From JAAUUE01 sp943370025 (GTDB lineage: Bacteria > Cyanobacteriota > Cyanobacteriia > Cyanobacteriales > JAAUUE01), in the NCBI GenBank assembly GCA_943370025.1, contig CALRPI020000022.1, forward strand, positions 6,712-70,711: a stretch of DNA of 64,000 bases, given 5' to 3'. Shown here in pieces: positions 7,728-16,843 of this stretch. A program made the translations under genes and the position numbers. The notes under the pieces are model-generated. The model ran no database searches and was not told the DNA's origin. It saw only the letters and a list, made by a program, of their open reading frames with translations. How positions within the stretch are numbered: position 1 is the first letter of the stretch; each line of letters opens with the position of its first letter.

Positions 7728-7933
7728 CTGGCACTAGCAACCCCAGATATTTTCCCTTGCTAAAGTTAAGAGAAATTGTTTGCTGGAAGCAATTTGATCC
7801 CGTGGAGAATTTAGGATTGTCATAGATTAAATATTTTAGAGGGATTGGTATTAAGGTTTACAGCTAAGGAAGATTACTAGTGTTAGGTTAAATTAAGTTA
7901 AGACAAAAATACATTTTAATTCAACTTAAAGCC

Positions 7934-8224
7934 ATGGCTCAAATTCTTGATCCCCTGCCACCGGACAATAGTGATCACCTAGTTTGTTTCTACGTCAACG
8001 CAACTAGTCAAATTCAGATTGCTCGGATTACTAATGTTCCTAACTGGTATTTTGAACGAGTGGTTTTTCCCGGACAAAGATTAGTATTTGAGGCTCCTAG
8101 GGAGGGGCAACTAGAAATTAATACAGGTATGATGGCTAGTTCTATTCTCTCTGATACTCTTTCCTGCGAGAGTTTGGCTATGGTGGAAGCAAATGTTGCG
8201 GAAGTTACCCCAACTGCTATTTAA
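7934..8224 (+). CDS. DUF1830 family protein
   Basis: 96 residues. It matches the small cyanobacteria-specific DUF1830 family over nearly its whole length (SQIQIARITNVPNWYFERVVFPGQRLVFEA, quoted here only in part: ARITNVPNWYFERVVFPG, then MMASSILSD). The role is unknown. There are no membrane segments and no signal peptide. It stands alone between two repeat-rich gaps. Confidence 0.85.
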   Translation: MAQILDPLPPDNSDHLVCFYVNATSQIQIARITNVPNWYFERVVFPGQRLVFEAPREGQLEINTGMMASSILSDTLSCESLAMVEANVAEVTPTAI

Positions 8225-8281
8225 CCCTATTTCGAGGGTATCTCAAAAGTTGCAAAAAAATCTAAACCGCAAATTGTTTAT

Positions 8282-8392
8282 CAAGATAATCCCAAATTAA
8301 AGAAATGGTTTCACCGTTTTCTTGATTTAAGTCTTTACACAGTAAGGTGTTCAAAATTTTATTTGTATTAAACATTTTGCAAAATCGTATTA
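8282..8392. repeat. Dispersed unit: AAATCAAGAAAATGG hairpin plus conserved tail
   Basis: An imperfect hairpin, AAATTAAAGAAATGGTTTC...CCGTTTTCTTGATTT, is followed by a tail ending TTTGTATTAAACATTTTGC and AAAATCGTATTA. Related copies occur at 20588-20753 and 58515-58617 with the same tail. Confidence 0.6.
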
Positions 8393-8396
8393 GATA

Positions 8397-8435
8397 ATTG
8401 AGAACGGCGCACCATTTGGGTGCGCCGTTCTCAAT
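8397..8435. repeat. Perfect 17-base-pair hairpin with GGCGCACC stem
   Basis: ATTGAGAACGGCGCACC (8397-8413) pairs exactly with 8419-8435 around the loop ATTTG. It combines the TTGAGAAC arm of the 7628 and 19062 units with the GGCGCACC core of the 7534 unit. Confidence 0.7.
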
Positions 8436-8511
8436 TCATGCCAAATCAAAAAAAGGTAAAACTTTTTTTGATTTAATTCCTTACGTAGCAAGCTGTTTCG
8501 TAAGTTACAGG

Positions 8512-8622
8512 TTACAGCAGTTTGAGAGTGGGCTTCGACTCCGCTCAGCCCACTCTCAAACCTAACATTGACAGAACTTTCAACTTTTGTGGCATGTCTC
8601 ATTTGAACGCAAAGTGCTGTAA
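8512..8622 (+). repeat. MITE-like element with TTACAGCA ends, 111 bases
   Basis: The ends TTACAGCAGTTTG and CAAAGTGCTGTAA are inverted repeats matching at 12 of 13 bases. Inside is the hairpin TTTGAGAGTGGGCT...AGCCCACTCTCAAA, then the conserved segments ACTTTCAA and TCTCATTTGAACGC. A copy in the same orientation is at 60733-60839 and an inverted one at about 52476-52579. Confidence 0.75.
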
Positions 8623-8643
8623 GTCACAGGTTATGAAACAAGA

Positions 8644-10386
8644 CTAGCTAAACTGCTGGGCGTAGTATCTGGCATACCTGCCCTCTCGATCGAGAAGTTC
8701 CTCATGGGTTCCTGATTCCACAATCTGCCCCTGCTCCACCACCAGAATTCTCGTAGCCCGGCGGACGGTGGCGAGACGATGGGCAATGATGAATACCGTC
8801 CGATCGCGCATCACCCGTTCTAGTGCTTCTTGGACTAAAGCCTCAGACTCTGAATCTAGGGCAGAGGTGGCTTCATCTAGGACTAAGATGCGGGGATTGT
8901 GGAGGATGGCACGGGCGATCGCAATTCGTTGTTTTTGTCCCCCAGAAAGATTCACCCCCCGCTCTCCGACCCATGTTTGATAGCCTTGGGTAAACTGACT
9001 GATAAATTGGTGGGCATTGGCGATTTTTGCCGCCGCTTCCACTTCTGAGAGATTAAATTGGGCTTGACCAAAGGCAATATTTTGGGCGATCGTCCCCGAA
9101 AACAAGGTGGTTTCCTGCGGGACAATGCCCATCTGACGGCGCAAACTCTTCAGGGTGACATCTTGAATATCCATGCCATCGATCAATACCGATCCTGACT
9201 GGGGATCGTAGAAGCGGAAGAGCAGATTCACTAGGGTAGTTTTCCCTGCCCCCGATGCGCCCACTAGGGCAATCACTTCCCCCGGCAGGACTAATAAATC
9301 TAAACCCTTGAGGACTGGTTTCCCAGACTCGTAGGCAAAACTCACCTGCTGGTATTCAACTTTCCCAGTCACCGTTGGTAATACTTTAGCATTGGGTTTT
9401 TCGGTCACTGTGGGGTGAATTGCCAGTAGCTCAAAGATGCGATCGACCGATGCCTCTACCTGTTTAATTTCGTTGTAATTAATCGTCAGATGGCTAATGG
9501 GATCAATCAAAAAACCCACTCCAGCGATGTAGCTCATAAACTCCGTCGGGGTCAGGTTCTTGTTGGCAATCTGCCAAGCTCCAAGAAATAACAAAAACAG
9601 GATCGATAGGGCATAGAGAAAGCCAATCACCGGAAACTGGATCGCCTTTAGGTATTCCGCCGCATACCTAGATTGTCGATTTGCCTCCGCCTCGACCCGG
9701 AACCGCTCGATTTCGTAATCCTCTGCCGCAAAAGCTTGGACTAATCTAATTCCGCTAAAGACCTCGTTCAGTAGGGAAGAAATATTAGAAACTCCCGTTT
9801 GGCTACGGCGGGAAAATTTCAATAGCTGTTCCCCAAACCAACCGATCAGAAAAGCCATCAGGGGGGCAACGATCAACGTAGCAAAGGTCAATTGCCAATT
9901 GAGATAGATCATGTAGCCCAAAACGACAATCAACTGCAACACGCAGGGAGTAAAGTCATGGAAGATTTTATTCACTACCTCGCCAATGCGATCGATATCT
10001 TCCGTGAGGCGATAGGTCAAATCCCCCGTTTGGGCAGTTTCAAAATAGCTTAAATTTAGGCGTTGTAGATGAGCATAGACTTTCTGGCGTAAATCCAAAG
10101 TAATTGCCAAGGAGGCTCTTGCCATCAAAGAATCCTGCCCGTACTGCATGATTTTTTGCAATAGGAACATCAGGGCAGTTAAACCCGCTGCCTCAGCTAG
10201 TCCTTGGAGATTTCCATTCCCAATATAGCCCCCCAGAGTCCCCACCAACTTCATTAAAATAGGCCAAAAAACCGTAAACCCGATCGTACAGGCAAAAGCT
10301 TGGAGAATTACGGCAGTTTGGGGGCGGAGGTAGGGGAGGAGCAGCCAGTAGCTGGCACGGGCTTTGGTTTGATGCGGGCTATTCAA
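8644..10386 (-). CDS. ABC exporter, fused permease and ATPase
   Basis: 580 residues in the MsbA/MdlB layout: a membrane domain of about six helices (residues 20-300), then the ATPase domain. Walker A is GASGAGKT at 376-383. The signature is LSGGQKQR, Walker B is ILVLDEATS, and the switch histidine is in IIAHRLAT. It should act as a homodimer in the cytoplasmic membrane, exporting a lipid, peptide or drug; the substrate cannot be read from sequence. A second exporter of the same type (32447-34228) is only loosely similar. The gene stands alone, divergent from the Rre1-like regulator. Confidence 0.93.
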   Translation of the reverse strand: MNSPHQTKARASYWLLLPYLRPQTAVILQAFACTIGFTVFWPILMKLVGTLGGYIGNGNLQGLAEAAGLTALMFLLQKIMQYGQDSLMARASLAITLDLRQKVYAHLQRLNLSYFETAQTGDLTYRLTEDIDRIGEVVNKIFHDFTPCVLQLIVVLGYMIYLNWQLTFATLIVAPLMAFLIGWFGEQLLKFSRRSQTGVSNISSLLNEVFSGIRLVQAFAAEDYEIERFRVEAEANRQSRYAAEYLKAIQFPVIGFLYALSILFLLFLGAWQIANKNLTPTEFMSYIAGVGFLIDPISHLTINYNEIKQVEASVDRIFELLAIHPTVTEKPNAKVLPTVTGKVEYQQVSFAYESGKPVLKGLDLLVLPGEVIALVGASGAGKTTLVNLLFRFYDPQSGSVLIDGMDIQDVTLKSLRRQMGIVPQETTLFSGTIAQNIAFGQAQFNLSEVEAAAKIANAHQFISQFTQGYQTWVGERGVNLSGGQKQRIAIARAILHNPRILVLDEATSALDSESEALVQEALERVMRDRTVFIIAHRLATVRRATRILVVEQGQIVESGTHEELLDREGRYARYYAQQFS

Positions 10387-10525
10387 GCGATCGTTTTCCT
10401 TAGGTAGTGGGTGATTAACTAGATATATTATCCTGAGTGCTGGTGATTAGTATCTATAATTGATATTTATAGTCAAGTTAGCTATTCAGGTTAATAATTG
10501 GGATCGCGCAAGGAGAGAACTGGGC

Positions 10526-11212
10526 ATGTCAGGGAAAATATTATTGGTGGATGATGAGCCGGGATTGCGGCAGGCAGTACAGGAATACCTACAGGAGAGT
10601 GGCTTTGGGGTGACAGTGGCGGGGAATGCCACTGATGCTTGGGGGCTATTGCAGCAGGAAACTCCAGATTTGATCATCTCTGATATCATGATGCCCCAAG
10701 TAGATGGCTATGAGTTTCTCAAGCAACTCCGGGGAGATAGCCGGTTTAGTAGTCTGCCCGTGGTGTTTCTGACGGCGCGGGGGATGACTAGCGATCGCAT
10801 CTTGGGCTACCAAGCTGGGTGTGATGCTTACCTTGCCAAGCCCTTTGACCCCGATGAACTGGTGGCACTGGTGGAAAATTTGCTCGATCGACGGATTGCC
10901 GTCACCGCCACCAAAGATAGCAATGAACAACTAGAAGATATTGCCAAACAAATTGCCGAAATTCGTAGCCTCCTCAACCAAAAGGGCGGCATTGTCACCA
11001 CCCCCAGCCCGATCCGCATCGACCTCACCCCTAGGGAGCAGAGTGTTCTAGATTTAGTAACTCAAGGTCTGATGAATAAGGAAATTGCCCGCCAGCTAGA
11101 AACCAGTGTCCGCAATGTAGAAAAATACGTCTCCCGCTTATTTGGCAAAACTGGCACCAATAGCCGCACCGAGTTAGTCCGCTACGCCCTAGAGCATGGT
11201 TTAACTAATTAA
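10526..11212 (+). CDS. rre1: NarL/LuxR-type response regulator, Rre1/Ycf29-like
   Basis: 228 residues. The receiver domain has the acidic pair D9-D10, phospho-acceptor D53 (ISDIMMPQVDG) and K at AKPFDPDE. A short linker leads to a LuxR-type helix-turn-helix (LTPREQSVLDLVTQGLMNKE, then SVRNVEKYVSRLF). The sequence closely follows my recollection of cyanobacterial Rre1 (Slr1783) and plastid Ycf29, a stress regulator working with Hik2/Hik34-type kinases. No kinase gene is nearby. The ATG at 10526 is preceded by AAGGAGAG at good spacing; an upstream start would add 22 residues unlike the family. Confidence 0.8.
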   Translation: MSGKILLVDDEPGLRQAVQEYLQESGFGVTVAGNATDAWGLLQQETPDLIISDIMMPQVDGYEFLKQLRGDSRFSSLPVVFLTARGMTSDRILGYQAGCDAYLAKPFDPDELVALVENLLDRRIAVTATKDSNEQLEDIAKQIAEIRSLLNQKGGIVTTPSPIRIDLTPREQSVLDLVTQGLMNKEIARQLETSVRNVEKYVSRLFGKTGTNSRTELVRYALEHGLTN

Positions 11213-11451
11213 CGTTAGTTCGGTTTAAGCAAAAGCCTTGACCCTAAGCCTAGAGACGTTCCCTGAGCGGAGTCGAAGGGAACATTTCCGCTACAAATGA
11301 AGATAAGCCATCGAAGATTTGTAGTGGGTTTTGGCTACTTCGGCTTCGCTCAGTATAAATTCGACTCCGCTCAGCCAGCAATACCAGCAATAATAGTTAT
11401 AGTTTTCATAAAATGGTATTAGGAGGATTTCTTATCCCGAACTCACGTTAA
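11209..11451. repeat. MITE-like element of about 243 bases after the rre1-like gene
   Basis: The terminal inverted repeats TTAACGTTAGTTCGG (11209-11223) and CCGAACTCACGTTAA (11437-11451) match at 14 of 15 bases. The interior holds GTTCCCTGAGCGG...AGGGAAC and several TTCGACTCCGCTCAGC motifs. The right 150 bases reappear at 62572-62715. It begins on the last codons of the regulator gene and supplies its stop codon region. Confidence 0.65.
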
Positions 11452-11494
11452 CTAACACGTCAGTTCAGCGACCTTACCCTTCTCCTAATTCGCA

Positions 11495-14400
11495 TTACCA
11501 AGGGTTGCCGATCATGGTGAAGGCGCTCCAGTAATAAGGATGGGTTAAGCGTCGATCGCCCAGCTTTCTCAACTCGTCATTCAGGGCAAAGTTGCCCTTG
11601 GGGGTGACTAAGCTGCCGCCTTCTAGGCGCACTTCTCCCCGGAGCATTGCCAGTTGTGCCTGCCGTAGTGCTTCAGATTTGGTTGTGGTGGTTTGTAGTT
11701 GTTGATAAAACTCTGCCATCAAGCCCATAGTGCCTTCATCGCTGACTTGCCAGAGACTAGCTAGGGCAGACCGGACTCCAGAGGTGACGGCTAATCCGGC
11801 AAAACCTAGCTCGGCATCTGTATTACCTAGGGCGGTTTCGCAGGCGCTGAGGACTAAGAGGTCTACGGGAGGAGTGCCAAAACCTGTGGAGCGGATTTGC
11901 TCTAGGGTGAGTCTTTCGGTTCCCCAGAGTTGGATGTAGGAGTTGACCTTATCTCCGTAGAAGGAACCGTGGGTGGCGAGATGGACTATTCTCTGGTTTG
12001 GACTGCGGTTCTGGCGGAGATTACTCAGGGTGAAGTTTTCGTTGAGGAAAATATTTCCGCCCCGGATTTGGTTGATGGCTTTGAGTTCTACGGGAACTCC
12101 GGGTAGAGGTGGAAGATTGTCAACCACAAAGCGATCGGCTCCCATTGCCATTACTTGTGAATCTTTGAGGGAACTATAGGTGGTATCGGTCAGGGTCAAT
12201 GAGGGCATCAAAGCAACGCTGTAGTCTTCGATGATGAATCGATTATCTTTGCTCTGCATGGCGGCGATCGGCATTGACCTTAATCCTCTATCCATAAGAA
12301 AGACTAGGTTATCAATTTTTAGTCTTTTCAGGTCTTCTTCAAGAGGAGCAACAATCAGGTCATACATCCGCCTAGAGCCACGGCCATACACGCTCCTCCG
12401 GGCAACGCCTCTGGTAAGTTCCCCAGCACTTTCGAGAACTTCGGGGCGGGTTAATGCGTTATACCGAACTCTTACTAGGTCGCCAGTGGGGGGGACAAGG
12501 ACAATTTCTAGGGTATCGGTATTGCTGGGATTGCGGAAGAGTTGACTCCGGGCGGAACTGACGGAGCGGTTATTGGCAGCAGTGTCGTTGGCGGGGGAGA
12601 AGAAGACGTAGATGAGGGCTGGTTTGACGTTGGTTTGTCTGGTGATCCGGTTGAGGATGTCTTGTGCCTGATTGACATCGAGGGTGGCGACTTCATCGGC
12701 AAGTCCAGTGAAGGCTTGAAATTCTTCTTTGAAGGGGTCGTCTAGGAGGCGGATTCTGTCATTGAGGTTGATGACGGGGATTCTGTCGATGATGGGGATA
12801 TTTGAGTTGGCAGTGGCTAGGGAAATGGGGGATTGTACGCCGGGGGAGGTGGCATCAAGGATTGGTCGATCGAGCACTAGAGCCACGGGAGCGGGTGGTG
12901 GCAATGGGAGTAATGATAGTTGTTGGGGAGTTGGGATTATTACGGTCGGGACTACAGGAGGGGCTACAACTACTGTTGGTGGTGGAGGGGTTGGGGGAGT
13001 AGAAATAAATGAGGAAAGTGGTGTGGTTTCAGGGATGAGGATTGGGGGTGGTGTCCCAACAACTATAGGGTCTGGGGTTTGGGGTGGAGTTGGGTTAATT
13101 AGTAGAGAAACCAGTCCGGAAGACAAGGAAGAGGATGGGGCTGTGGAGGAGATAGAGGGAGTCGGGAGCGGAGTAGGAGAGATAGAGGGAGTCGGGAGCG
13201 GAGTAGGAGTGGGGACTGTGGTTCTGATGGTGATGTTTGTGCCGTAGGGGTTGATGGCGGGGGGGACGGGAACAATGAGGTTATTGATGGTGTTAGTTCC
13301 AGTACCAGAGGTAATAGCTGCCCTTGTGCCATTATTGGTGGCGTTGCCAACTAGAAAAGGAACATTAGTGCTACCACCATGAGTGATATCAATTGAGCCA
13401 CCCCCTAAACCCCCTTGAGTAGAGATACTAGGTCTACTACCATCTCTTGATACTAAGAAGCTAGTATATATTCCTGGAGCAAGAAGAAATAAGTTACCTG
13501 CATTGATAGTTATATTACCTCCATAGCCACCACTACCTACGCTTTCACTATAAATGCGATCAGTAGATAAATTACCCTGAGATGAGATGTTGATAGACCC
13601 ACCATTTCCATTAGAGAAAGAATTAGAAGTAGTGTCACTAGTAATAGATAAATTACCCTGAGATGAGATATTGATAGACCCACCATTTCCATTAGAGAAA
13701 GAATTAGAACTAATGGCACTAGTAATAGATAAATTACCCTGAGATGAGATGTTGATAGACCCACCATTTCTATCACCGTCAGAAATAATGGAATTAGTAG
13801 ATAAATTACCTTGAGATGAGATGTTGAGAGACCCGCCAATTCCAGAAAGAGTCGAAGAAGAATTAATGTAACCAGTAGATAAATTACCCTGAGATGAGAT
13901 GTTGAGAGACCCACCATTTCCAGCAGAGAAAGACCTAGTGTCGTTAATATAAGAATAAGTCCTAATGTCACCAGTAGATAAATTACCCTGAGATGAGATG
14001 TTGAGAGACCCACCATCTCTTGAGTTACCCCTATTAGCATGAGAATAAGAAATAATATCATTAGTATTGATACTCTGCGCGGTTATAGTAATGACTCCTC
14101 CACTTCCAGAATCACCAGTTGCAGTAATGCTATTATTTTCGACCGCAGAACTACTGTTAATCTCTCCAGTAGCTCTAAAAATTCCATTATTTGTAGGAGG
14201 ATTTTGATTAATCATAATATTGCCCCCATTTCCTGCATTTCCATTTCCTGCGGAGAGAGAACGACTATCAAGGGCAAAGACAAGCCTTGGGTCAATCTGA
14301 TTAATAGTTGCTCCAAGAAGAGTTATATTATTATTTATCGCATCAATATCAATATCAATATCAATATTGCCCCCATTCCCCGCAGTTCCAGATCTAGACC

Positions 14401-16423
14401 CTGATGTGGTATTAATGCCCCTTACCGTTATGCCGCCATTAGTTGCCCTAACTACAATATTTCCCCCATTCCCAGAAGTACCTAAATCAACACGGGAATA
14501 GGCAGCAACAGCTCCTGTCAATGGATTTGAAGGTGTTCCCATATTTACACTCTGAGCAGCGATCGTTATATCGCCTGCATTGCTAGAATTACCAGAAATG
14601 TAAGGAGGAGGGTTAAGAGGAACACCATTTATATCAGCAGGCACGTTATTTACTACTGATCGACTGTCAACGTTACCAGAAATATTGATATTACCAAGGG
14701 GAGCAAGGATATTGATTATTCCCCCAGCCCCTGCATTCCCACTACCGACACCAGACCCACTACTAATAGACCCAGCACTGATATCACCCACAGATGCAGT
14801 TAAGTTGATACTGCCCCCATTCTGAGCTGATATAGTAGAAGCATCTATATCACCCGCCGTAATACTGGCAGCACTGATAGCAATATTTCTCCCTGGCGCA
14901 ACAATTCTATCCCCCGCATTCATCAAGAAATTCCCCACCCCATTCCCATCCTGATCCGCTCGAAAAGTTATGGAACCCCCCGGCGCACCAACAAAAGTTA
15001 AGGCATTGCCTGTTAAAGTCCCAAGGGTAATATTATTACTCGCCTCCAAAACCACATTTGCCGCAGCCGGCAGAGCTTGCAGCGTTGCCTGAGAAATCGT
15101 GATATCTCCCGCACTGCAACCCACCGCCACCGTTGGCAAAGTGCAACCCCCTAAAGCATCTGCCCCATTATTAATAAAAATATTCACCGGGTCTAACAAC
15201 AAAGTCCCGAAACTTCCCTGTGGCGCTGATAAATCTGCATTCCCAGCAAAGGTTAAAACCTGCGCCCCCGACACCTCGGCAAATCCGCCATTTCCAGAAC
15301 TAGCTCCACCCCTAGCTGAGATATTGCCATAAAATCTGGTAGTATCATCAGCCCAAACTATTACTCTGCCACCGTTACCAGTATTCAGCGCATCCGCATT
15401 CAAGAAAGAACCAGCATCCACATAGGTAATCCGAGAATTAAACGGATTAACTCCCCCGCCCCGATATTCCCCACCAACTCGAATCGTTCCCCCGCCATTG
15501 CTACCACTAGCATTTAGATTGGCATTCACTAGGGCAACCCTGTCACCCAAAACATTAATTACCCCTCCCTGAGAACCCGTACTGAGATTTCCAGCAGTAA
15601 TATTTATCCCTTGACCAGTGGGAATATTAACCCCTGCAACTTCCACAGTTGACCCATTGCTACTAATTCCCGGTAAATCTGACCCCGTAAGTAACCGAGG
15701 CAAATCCAGAGGCGTGATCACAGAATCTACAGGAAGAACAATTTCTAAACTTAATAAATGCCCCGGCTGGGAAATCCTCACCCGATTCGTTCCCGGTACA
15801 GCCGCTAAAGTAATATTCCCAGCATTGATATTCCCAGTATTAACAATATTCCCCCCAATCAAACTAATCCCCTGTCCCGGAGTCACCGATAAATTCCCAG
15901 CATTGACAATACTTCCAGCTTGGTTAGTAGTGAAGAGAAAACTATCAGGATACCCAACCAAAGCCGAGAAGTTATTATCCCCAAAAGCATTAAATAAATT
16001 ATTCCCAAACCCAATTTGATTCGCTGTCGTTGCCGTAAAACTAGCAGGAATATTTAAACTTGCTCCCTGTCCAAAAACTATCCCGGCAGGATTCATCAAG
16101 AACAGGTTAGAATTTCCCCCCGTAACTTGCAATAAACCATTAATAAAAGAAGGATTTCCCCCATTGACCCTAGCCAGAATATTTTTAATCTGAGGATTGC
16201 TCAAAAAGTTGGCAACTTGGGCAGAATTGACATTGAAATCCCGAAAACTATGGAAAAGATTTCCCCCCGCCTGAGTTCCCCCAATGATATTAATCTGGTT
16301 TCCTTGGGGATTAACCACAGTTCCCGCACCGTTGGGGACGATCTGGGCTAGAGTTGGCGGCACAAAACCTAGGGCAAGAACTAAGCCTAGGGAGGCTTTA
16401 GCAAGACAGGGGTAGATAGACAT
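11495..16423 (-). CDS. Secreted-type TPS-domain repeat protein with C-terminal CHAT protease
   Basis: 1642 residues. A signal peptide (cleavage likely after PPTLA) is followed by a filamentous-haemagglutinin-type two-partner-secretion domain (IVPNGAGTVV, GGNLFHSFRDFNV, NLFLMNPAGIVFG). Then come a long beta-helix region and six copies of GGS(L/I)NISSQGNLS at about residues 800-955. A proline-rich linker (PTPTPLPTPSIS) is next, and then a CHAT caspase-like domain. The catalytic pair is H1485 (HLATHGSF) and C1528 (LVLSACETALG). The chain ends in WSAFTMIGNPW as CHAT proteins do. AAGGAG lies upstream of the ATG. The layout predicts export through an outer-membrane TpsB partner, which is absent from this window. 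Substrate and location are unproven. It is on the same strand as the CHASE2 cyclase 420 bases upstream. Confidence 0.9.
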   Translation of the reverse strand: MSIYPCLAKASLGLVLALGFVPPTLAQIVPNGAGTVVNPQGNQINIIGGTQAGGNLFHSFRDFNVNSAQVANFLSNPQIKNILARVNGGNPSFINGLLQVTGGNSNLFLMNPAGIVFGQGASLNIPASFTATTANQIGFGNNLFNAFGDNNFSALVGYPDSFLFTTNQAGSIVNAGNLSVTPGQGISLIGGNIVNTGNINAGNITLAAVPGTNRVRISQPGHLLSLEIVLPVDSVITPLDLPRLLTGSDLPGISSNGSTVEVAGVNIPTGQGINITAGNLSTGSQGGVINVLGDRVALVNANLNASGSNGGGTIRVGGEYRGGGVNPFNSRITYVDAGSFLNADALNTGNGGRVIVWADDTTRFYGNISARGGASSGNGGFAEVSGAQVLTFAGNADLSAPQGSFGTLLLDPVNIFINNGADALGGCTLPTVAVGCSAGDITISQATLQALPAAANVVLEASNNITLGTLTGNALTFVGAPGGSITFRADQDGNGVGNFLMNAGDRIVAPGRNIAISAASITAGDIDASTISAQNGGSINLTASVGDISAGSISSGSGVGSGNAGAGGIINILAPLGNINISGNVDSRSVVNNVPADINGVPLNPPPYISGNSSNAGDITIAAQSVNMGTPSNPLTGAVAAYSRVDLGTSGNGGNIVVRATNGGITVRGINTTSGSRSGTAGNGGNIDIDIDIDAINNNITLLGATINQIDPRLVFALDSRSLSAGNGNAGNGGNIMINQNPPTNNGIFRATGEINSSSAVENNSITATGDSGSGGVITITAQSINTNDIISYSHANRGNSRDGGSLNISSQGNLSTGDIRTYSYINDTRSFSAGNGGSLNISSQGNLSTGYINSSSTLSGIGGSLNISSQGNLSTNSIISDGDRNGGSINISSQGNLSITSAISSNSFSNGNGGSINISSQGNLSITSDTTSNSFSNGNGGSINISSQGNLSTDRIYSESVGSGGYGGNITINAGNLFLLAPGIYTSFLVSRDGSRPSISTQGGLGGGSIDITHGGSTNVPFLVGNATNNGTRAAITSGTGTNTINNLIVPVPPAINPYGTNITIRTTVPTPTPLPTPSISPTPLPTPSISSTAPSSSLSSGLVSLLINPTPPQTPDPIVVGTPPPILIPETTPLSSFISTPPTPPPPTVVVAPPVVPTVIIPTPQQLSLLPLPPPAPVALVLDRPILDATSPGVQSPISLATANSNIPIIDRIPVINLNDRIRLLDDPFKEEFQAFTGLADEVATLDVNQAQDILNRITRQTNVKPALIYVFFSPANDTAANNRSVSSARSQLFRNPSNTDTLEIVLVPPTGDLVRVRYNALTRPEVLESAGELTRGVARRSVYGRGSRRMYDLIVAPLEEDLKRLKIDNLVFLMDRGLRSMPIAAMQSKDNRFIIEDYSVALMPSLTLTDTTYSSLKDSQVMAMGADRFVVDNLPPLPGVPVELKAINQIRGGNIFLNENFTLSNLRQNRSPNQRIVHLATHGSFYGDKVNSYIQLWGTERLTLEQIRSTGFGTPPVDLLVLSACETALGNTDAELGFAGLAVTSGVRSALASLWQVSDEGTMGLMAEFYQQLQTTTTKSEALRQAQLAMLRGEVRLEGGSLVTPKGNFALNDELRKLGDRRLTHPYYWSAFTMIGNPW
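13555..14016 (-). repeat. Six tandem in-frame repeats within the CHAT protein gene
   Basis: The coding sequence for GGS(L/I)NISSQGNLS recurs six times at spacings of about 60-110 bases. The core TACCCTGAGATGAGATGTTG is nearly identical at the DNA level (one copy has TACCTTG, one GATATTG). The spacers between cores differ in length, so the array expands and contracts in whole beta-helix turns without breaking frame. Confidence 0.85.
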
Positions 16424-16843
16424 AGGACGAATAGACTCCTTGTAGAAATAAGCAGGACCTACGCACTTAAATTGATGAATAGCTTACACCCCGGATGATC
16501 CCCCCTAGCCCCCCTTAAAAAGGGGGGAACCGTTTCAAAGTCCCCCTTTTTATAGGCTTTGCCTTCCCGTAAGGGTAGGGAGATTTAGGGGGATCAAGAC
16601 TTTTCAGACATCCTCTTACAACAAACTACTTTAAGATCGGCTTGAGGAGCAATACGTCATTTGCCGTAGTCTTTTGTTAAGCGATCTTTACAACCATCAA
16701 TTACTTAAATCTGCCCGATCGCTACCCTCCATCTCCCTCAGCAAAGACTCAATAGTACTAATAATCTTGATCGCAATTCCTGATAATGATCTGAAAACTC
16801 TGGGTCTAAATTTCGGGAGGCAAAGATGGCTTCAGCTCTCCAG
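16424..16843. other. Intergenic region with a GATCCCCC-ended repeat
   Basis: No convincing gene. A repeat with GATCCCCCTA-type ends occupies 16497-16595. The remaining 250 bases up to the end of the cyclase gene hold no element I recognise. Confidence 0.6.
16497..16595. repeat. MITE-like repeat with GATCCCCC / GGGGGATC ends
   Basis: It starts GATCCCCCCTAGCCCCCC and ends AGATTTAGGGGGATC. It contains the stem CCCCCCTTAAAAAGGGGGG and a second C-rich block. Repeats of this look are common in cyanobacterial genomes. It lies in the gap between the cyclase gene and the CHAT gene. Confidence 0.6.

Larger units (their letters stand above)
6810..7933. other. Gene-free region rich in hairpin repeats
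   Basis: No plausible reading frame was found in 1.1 kb. The first 330 bases are AT-rich. From about 7147 the region is a chain of palindromic units of about 100 bases, each closing with variants of TTAGGATTGC(C)ATAG or GATTGCTATAG. Four such units can be recognised, listed separately. The last 200 bases before the DUF1830 gene hold no clear element and probably its promoter. Confidence 0.7.
8225..8643. other. Intergenic region made of three repeat units
   Basis: No gene was seen. It holds, in order, a hairpin plus tail unit (8282-8392), a stem with GGCGCACC arms (8397-8435) and a 111-base MITE-like element (8512-8622). Little other sequence remains. Confidence 0.7.

Noticed and set aside
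6810..7933. tRNA or small RNA gene in the 1.1-kb gap
   Set aside because: The structures seen are palindromic repeats with related ends. I found no cloverleaf-type sequence; a covariance-model search would settle it.
12729..13247. Plus-strand glycine/valine-rich frame of 172 residues
   Set aside because: Mirror of the proline-rich linker of the CHAT protein; composition is explained by the opposite strand.
13555..14016. CRISPR array in the repeated part of the CHAT gene
   Set aside because: The repeats are in frame in a long coding sequence, the spacers are related to each other, and no cas genes are near.
13537..14061. Minus-strand frame of 174 residues with LSTSHLRVIYLL repeats
   Set aside because: Second-frame reading of the tandem repeats in the CHAT protein gene; the repeats cause the apparent periodic protein.
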